From JALQXV01 sp964540445 (GTDB taxonomy: Bacteria; Patescibacteriota; Saccharimonadia; Saccharimonadales; 2-12-FULL-41-12), in assembly GCA_964540445.1 (NCBI GenBank), contig CAZIMF010000006.1, forward strand, positions 1 through 33,547: a stretch of 33,547 nucleotides of DNA. The letters are read 5' to 3'. Numbering within the stretch: position 1 is the stretch's first letter; every line of letters begins with the position of its first letter. Both the position numbers and the translations under genes were made by a program. Below the pieces are notes generated by a model. The model was not told where the DNA came from, ran no database searches, and was given only the letters and a program-made list of their open reading frames with translations. Shown in pieces: positions 30,211-33,547 of this stretch.

Positions 30211-30303
30211 AAATGCTTTCTTATTTTTCCTAAACTGTTATGCGTTTTATCTTAGCACTTCTGATGTCTATCTGCCAGATTACATACTGACTTGGCACAA
30301 CTG

Positions 30304-30346
30304 TTGTATACTAACGCTACAAAATGATTACGTCATCAGTCAGGAG
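30304..30346 (+). promoter_or_regulatory. -10 element and Shine-Dalgarno of the trehalose gene
   Basis: TATACT near 30306 and AGGAG at 30342-30346, six nucleotides before the GTG at 30353. The leader is about 35 nt, which makes this a leadered gene. No clear -35 is seen. Confidence 0.5.
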
Positions 30347-30352
30347 TTCCCG

Positions 30353-32557
30353 GTGCCGGCATCGCCCGTAAGGCAAAAATTAGTCATCGTATCTAACCGA
30401 TTACCCGTAATTGTCTCACGAAAAAGTGGTGAGTTAACGTTTACTCCCAGCCCTGGTGGTTTACCAACAGCTATGTCGTCGCTTGGCAGTGACGGCACTG
30501 AACGATTATGGATAGGCTGGCCTGGTATTAGCTCCGATGAGTTATTGTCCGGTGAGCGGGCTTTAATTACCCGCAAACTTCGTCGCTTCGGTTGTTATCC
30601 GGTTTTTTTAACCAAAACTCAAATTACTAATTTTTATGAAGGCTATTCGAATGACACAATCTGGCCCATGTTCCATTATTTCCAGTCGTTAGCGCAGTTT
30701 AAGGCTGAATATTGGGAATCGTACAAAGAGGTTAATGCTGTCTATGCTAAGGCCGTTATTAAGCGAGCTGATCCTCATGCCTTAATTTGGGTTCACGACT
30801 ATCATTTAATGATATTACCGAGCCTATTGCGGGCTAGTTTGCCAGGCAGTTCAATCGGTTTTTTCTTGCACATTCCCTTTCCTTCGTATGAGATTTTTCG
30901 TTTATTGCCCAACCGCAAGGAAATACTAGAAGGATTAATGGGCTCTAATTTAATTGGATTTCATATCCATGACTATGCACGCTATTTCCAAACGAGCGTA
31001 CTTAGAATCTTGGGGCGAGAAAACTCCCATGGGTCCATTATATTGCCCGAGAGGAACGTTAAGGTAGAATCGTTTCCAATTGGTATCGATTATGTAAAAT
31101 TCAAAGCTGCAACCGTTGATCCGCTGACCTTAGAAGAAGTTAAGAAACTCAAGGAGCATTATCATAATAAGAAAATTGTTCTTTCGGTAGACAGGCTTGA
31201 CTATTCAAAAGGTATACTTCAGCGCTTAGAGGCCTTTGAACAGTTTTTAAAAGAATATCCCAGCTATCATAAAAAAGTTGTAATGGTGGTGATTGCTGTA
31301 CCTTCAAGGACCGAAGTTGAAACGTATAAAGAGTTACGAGACGTTATTGAACAAACCGTTAGCCGTATTAACGGCACGTTTGCATCGGTTGACTGGACAC
31401 CAATCTCATATCAGTTTCAAAGTTTGCCGTTTGAGCAATTAGTAGCACTGTACTCTGCAGCTGATGTTGCTTTAGTCACACCGACCAGAGATGGCATGAA
31501 TTTGGTAGCGAAAGAATTTGTTGCTAGTAAACAAAACTCAACCGGTGTGTTGATATTGAGTGAAATGACGGGTGCCGTGGACGAACTGCCCGAAGCGCTG
31601 CGCATTAACCCTAACGACACGGCAACACTAGTAGCAGCCATAAAAACTGCTTTAACTATGCCAAAATGGGACCAGCGCCAGCGCTTAGAAATTATGCAGC
31701 GGCGACTATCGTTGTACACGGTTCAGCGTTGGGCGGCAGATTTTATCGAGCAACTTGAGCATACAAAACATACCCAAGCTCAGCACCGTCGCAATGTTCT
31801 AACCACCGGTGTTAAGCAAGAAATAATCCAAGCCTTTGTCGCCGCTAAACGTCGGCTCATAATACTCGATTATGACGGTACATTACACGAGATGGTTGGC
31901 AGCCATCAGCCACGATTGGCTGCTCCGACAAAAACGGTGCGCCGCTTACTTCAGCAATTAACAAGTTTGCCTCGAACAAAAATATGTATTATGAGCGGTC
32001 GCCCGCGTGAAGTCCTTGATACCTGGTTTGGAGATTTGCCGCTGGCGCTGGTAGCCGAACATGGAGCCTGGGTAAAAGATCAGGGTGAATGGTCACAGGA
32101 AGACTTTTCGTTTTACCAGGAGAAAAAAATGCTACTCCCTATTTTAGAGCGTTTTACCGAACGTACTCCCGGAGCGTCAATTGAAGAAAAAGAATTTGGT
32201 CTGGTTTGGCATTACAGAAATGTAGTCCCTGAGCTGGCTCACGCTCGAATTACTAGCCTCAAACATGAGTTAAATCAAGCGACAGCGCAAAGTGATCTGG
32301 CGATTTATACCGGACGTAAAATAATCGAAATTAAACCACAAAGTATCGATAAAGGTACGGCAGCCTTAGAATTGCTTGCAATGAATCCGGCAGATTTTGT
32401 GATGGCCATTGGCGATGATTATACAGACGAAGCGATGTTTGAAGTTTTACCGGAAGAAGCGTATGCAATTAAGGTTGGTCTTGGTAAAACCTATGCAAGT
32501 TATCAGGTTACTAATGTTAACCAAGTGCTCAAACTGCTACAAGAAATTGCCAAGTAA
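30353..32557 (+). CDS. Bifunctional trehalose-6-phosphate synthase/phosphatase (OtsA-OtsB fusion)
   Basis: A 734-residue fusion. The N-terminal GT20 synthase (about 8-480) has VIVSNRLPV, the PSPGGLPTAM loop, WVHDYHLM, FLHIPFPSYEIFR, DRLDYSKGI and TPTRDGMNLVAKEF. The C-terminal HAD phosphatase (about 500-734) has LDYDGTL with the nucleophile aspartate near 506, a lysine in SIDKGTA, and GDDYTDEAMF. Together they would make trehalose from UDP-glucose (or another NDP-glucose) and glucose-6-phosphate, as a protectant. GTG 30353 is chosen because AGGAG lies 6 nt upstream and the frame starts at the fold. Divergent from aspS. Confidence 0.94.
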   Translation: MPASPVRQKLVIVSNRLPVIVSRKSGELTFTPSPGGLPTAMSSLGSDGTERLWIGWPGISSDELLSGERALITRKLRRFGCYPVFLTKTQITNFYEGYSNDTIWPMFHYFQSLAQFKAEYWESYKEVNAVYAKAVIKRADPHALIWVHDYHLMILPSLLRASLPGSSIGFFLHIPFPSYEIFRLLPNRKEILEGLMGSNLIGFHIHDYARYFQTSVLRILGRENSHGSIILPERNVKVESFPIGIDYVKFKAATVDPLTLEEVKKLKEHYHNKKIVLSVDRLDYSKGILQRLEAFEQFLKEYPSYHKKVVMVVIAVPSRTEVETYKELRDVIEQTVSRINGTFASVDWTPISYQFQSLPFEQLVALYSAADVALVTPTRDGMNLVAKEFVASKQNSTGVLILSEMTGAVDELPEALRINPNDTATLVAAIKTALTMPKWDQRQRLEIMQRRLSLYTVQRWAADFIEQLEHTKHTQAQHRRNVLTTGVKQEIIQAFVAAKRRLIILDYDGTLHEMVGSHQPRLAAPTKTVRRLLQQLTSLPRTKICIMSGRPREVLDTWFGDLPLALVAEHGAWVKDQGEWSQEDFSFYQEKKMLLPILERFTERTPGASIEEKEFGLVWHYRNVVPELAHARITSLKHELNQATAQSDLAIYTGRKIIEIKPQSIDKGTAALELLAMNPADFVMAIGDDYTDEAMFEVLPEEAYAIKVGLGKTYASYQVTNVNQVLKLLQEIAK

Positions 32558-32645
32558 CAGCACAATATAACACATTAAATGTGCAGAAATACAAAATTAA
32601 GATATAATATAGCTAATTTAAAGCTAAGCTACCGCTAAATCATCA
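32558..32645 (+). promoter_or_regulatory. Promoter region of the last gene
   Basis: TATAAT at 32603-32608 with a leader of about 30 nt and no Shine-Dalgarno before the ATG at 32646. A weak dyad (GCACA ... TGTGC, 32560-32584) follows the trehalose gene and may be a poor terminator. Confidence 0.45.
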
Positions 32646-33547
32646 ATGACAGACCCAGAGCTCGAACCCCAGGTTGGCCGTGAATACCATAGTATGGAAG
32701 TTGTTTTACGTTCACGCCCGCCAATTCCTCATGGGCAGGCAGACATCAGTGACCTGGAAGCAGAAGCTGCAACACTAGGTGAATTACCGAAAACGCATGC
32801 CTGGGACCGCATGCCACTGTGGATAGCAACAATAAAAGACACATATCAAAATATTGGTAACATCCCAATCGTTACCGTGGATATTGGCTCATCACTACCG
32901 TTGTATGCGCAGTATTTACGCACCCACGAATTCATACGAGACGGCGAACGGGCTCGCGAACTGATAGCTGGCATGTTTAGCGAGGCTACAACACATTACA
33001 TGCGTAATAGCACCGATGGCTACCTGCGGGCAGTCCACACCGCGTTTGCGCGAGATAAATCAATGAGAACTCTACTCGCTGCCGGTATCCAGGAGTTTCT
33101 TTATGAGCTTACTCCTGAAGATAAAGAAAATATGCCTCAAGCATTACTGGAAAAAATTGCTTCTCAGTCATGTGTTTACGAGGAGCATCGTACCAGGAAA
33201 GGCCCTGACGGTAAGCCAGGGCTTCATATTAAACAGATCGCCGCAGACAATTATTTTGCACGTCTGTGCACAATGGAGGTGCCAACATTACGAGCATATG
33301 AAGCCGGCATAGACTTAGCGGGGAGAAAGCCGGCAGAACAAGAAAAAGAGCTTGTCTCTGAGCGTCAGCCCATCGGCCGGGGGCTAGCCGAAGAATATGT
33401 CGTCTGGCAAGCTAAACATCTGGCTGGTGTGATGCAGCGTGATCCGCAACGTTACAAACCGGCTCGTTTTCTGAGTTTTGATACCTCAAATCCCCGTGAT
33501 GTTGCCCTGCGAAATATCGCAAGTATGCCAGCAACTTCTAAAGATTT
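32646..33547 (+). CDS. Unknown protein, 3' end outside the window
   Basis: An open frame from ATG 32646 to the window end, at least 300 residues with no stop. It begins MTDPELEPQVGREYHSMEVV and continues as a soluble, charged, helix-rich protein. Segments such as VTVDIGSSLPLYAQYLR, THYMRNSTDGYLRAVHTAF and IAADNYFARLCTMEVP do not point to a family I recognise. The last pattern recalls acyl-ACP desaturase/ferritin-like helices (acidic and His residues about 90-230), but this is weak and I assign no function. TATAAT at 32603-32608 suggests its own promoter. Confidence 0.7.
   Translation, partial: MTDPELEPQVGREYHSMEVVLRSRPPIPHGQADISDLEAEAATLGELPKTHAWDRMPLWIATIKDTYQNIGNIPIVTVDIGSSLPLYAQYLRTHEFIRDGERARELIAGMFSEATTHYMRNSTDGYLRAVHTAFARDKSMRTLLAAGIQEFLYELTPEDKENMPQALLEKIASQSCVYEEHRTRKGPDGKPGLHIKQIAADNYFARLCTMEVPTLRAYEAGIDLAGRKPAEQEKELVSERQPIGRGLAEEYVVWQAKHLAGVMQRDPQRYKPARFLSFDTSNPRDVALRNIASMPATSKD

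Noticed and set aside
1..33547. UGA recoded as glycine, as in Gracilibacteria/SR1.
   Set aside because: UGA ends clear genes (for example the ABC ATPase and pip in ATGA overlaps, and the CHASE kinase), and conserved proteins show no internal UGA.
1..33547. CRISPR array, insertion sequence or prophage.
   Set aside because: No regularly spaced direct repeats, transposase, integrase or phage structural genes were seen.

Overview
The window looks like part of a small-genome, Gram-positive-like member of the Patescibacteria (CPR), with Candidatus Saccharibacteria the best guess. The evidence is tight gene packing, several abutting convergent gene pairs, peptidoglycan-acting enzymes and secreted low-complexity proteins, a compact AspRS and a CDP-archaeol-synthase-like protein. 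UGA is used as an ordinary stop at several clear gene ends, so the recoded UGA of Gracilibacteria/SR1 does not apply. The lineage call is an inference; no rRNA or ribosomal protein is present.

Layout. 1-1.1 kb: the 3' part of tRNA-Leu(CAA), a terminator, a small secreted protein and a NUDIX hydrolase. 1.1-3.2 kb: a small membrane protein, cyclopropane fatty acid synthase and a secreted muralytic (Rpf-like) enzyme. 3.2-5.8 kb (minus): a degenerate ribokinase-fold protein, proline iminopeptidase and exonuclease III. 5.8-9.4 kb (plus): pyrH, tRNA-Ser(GGA) on minus, then a MacB-like ABC ATPase and permease with rlmH. 9.4-13.5 kb (minus): an RND exporter and tgt. 13.7-15.9 kb: a CHASE-domain histidine kinase and a single-domain response regulator. 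15.9-17.1 kb: a DUF1653 gene and a Crp/Fnr regulator, each followed by one of two matching 95-nt palindromic elements. 17.1-19.1 kb: small ORFs, terminators and a three-module secreted repeat protein. 19.2-22.5 kb: lipid-type enzymes (CDP-alcohol phosphatidyltransferase, CarS-like, PLD-like) and a beta-lactamase-fold protein. 22.5-28.8 kb: a multi-PAS histidine kinase, a spermidine-synthase-like protein, radC, msrA, a D,D-carboxypeptidase and an unknown. 28.8-33.5 kb: aspS lacking its insertion domain, a trehalose-6-phosphate synthase/phosphatase fusion and an unknown gene cut by the window end.

Three patterns run through the window. First, two 95-nt elements (15925-16019 and 16325-16419) share a 43-nt core that folds as two hairpins. 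Each core is enclosed by a 26-bp stem of unrelated sequence, and the core stems carry compensatory changes. Second, two secreted proteins 18 kb apart are built from the same 70-residue module, which aligns without gaps. Third, about sixteen genes have a -10-like hexamer 6-10 nt before the start codon and no Shine-Dalgarno, which implies leaderless mRNAs. A minority, mostly exported or stress proteins, have good Shine-Dalgarno sequences instead.

Functionally the window combines envelope remodelling (muralytic enzyme, two penicillin-binding-type enzymes, phospholipid enzymes, Cfa), sensing (two kinases with nearly identical phosphoacceptor regions, one response regulator, one Crp/Fnr factor), export (ABC and RND) and core RNA/nucleotide functions.
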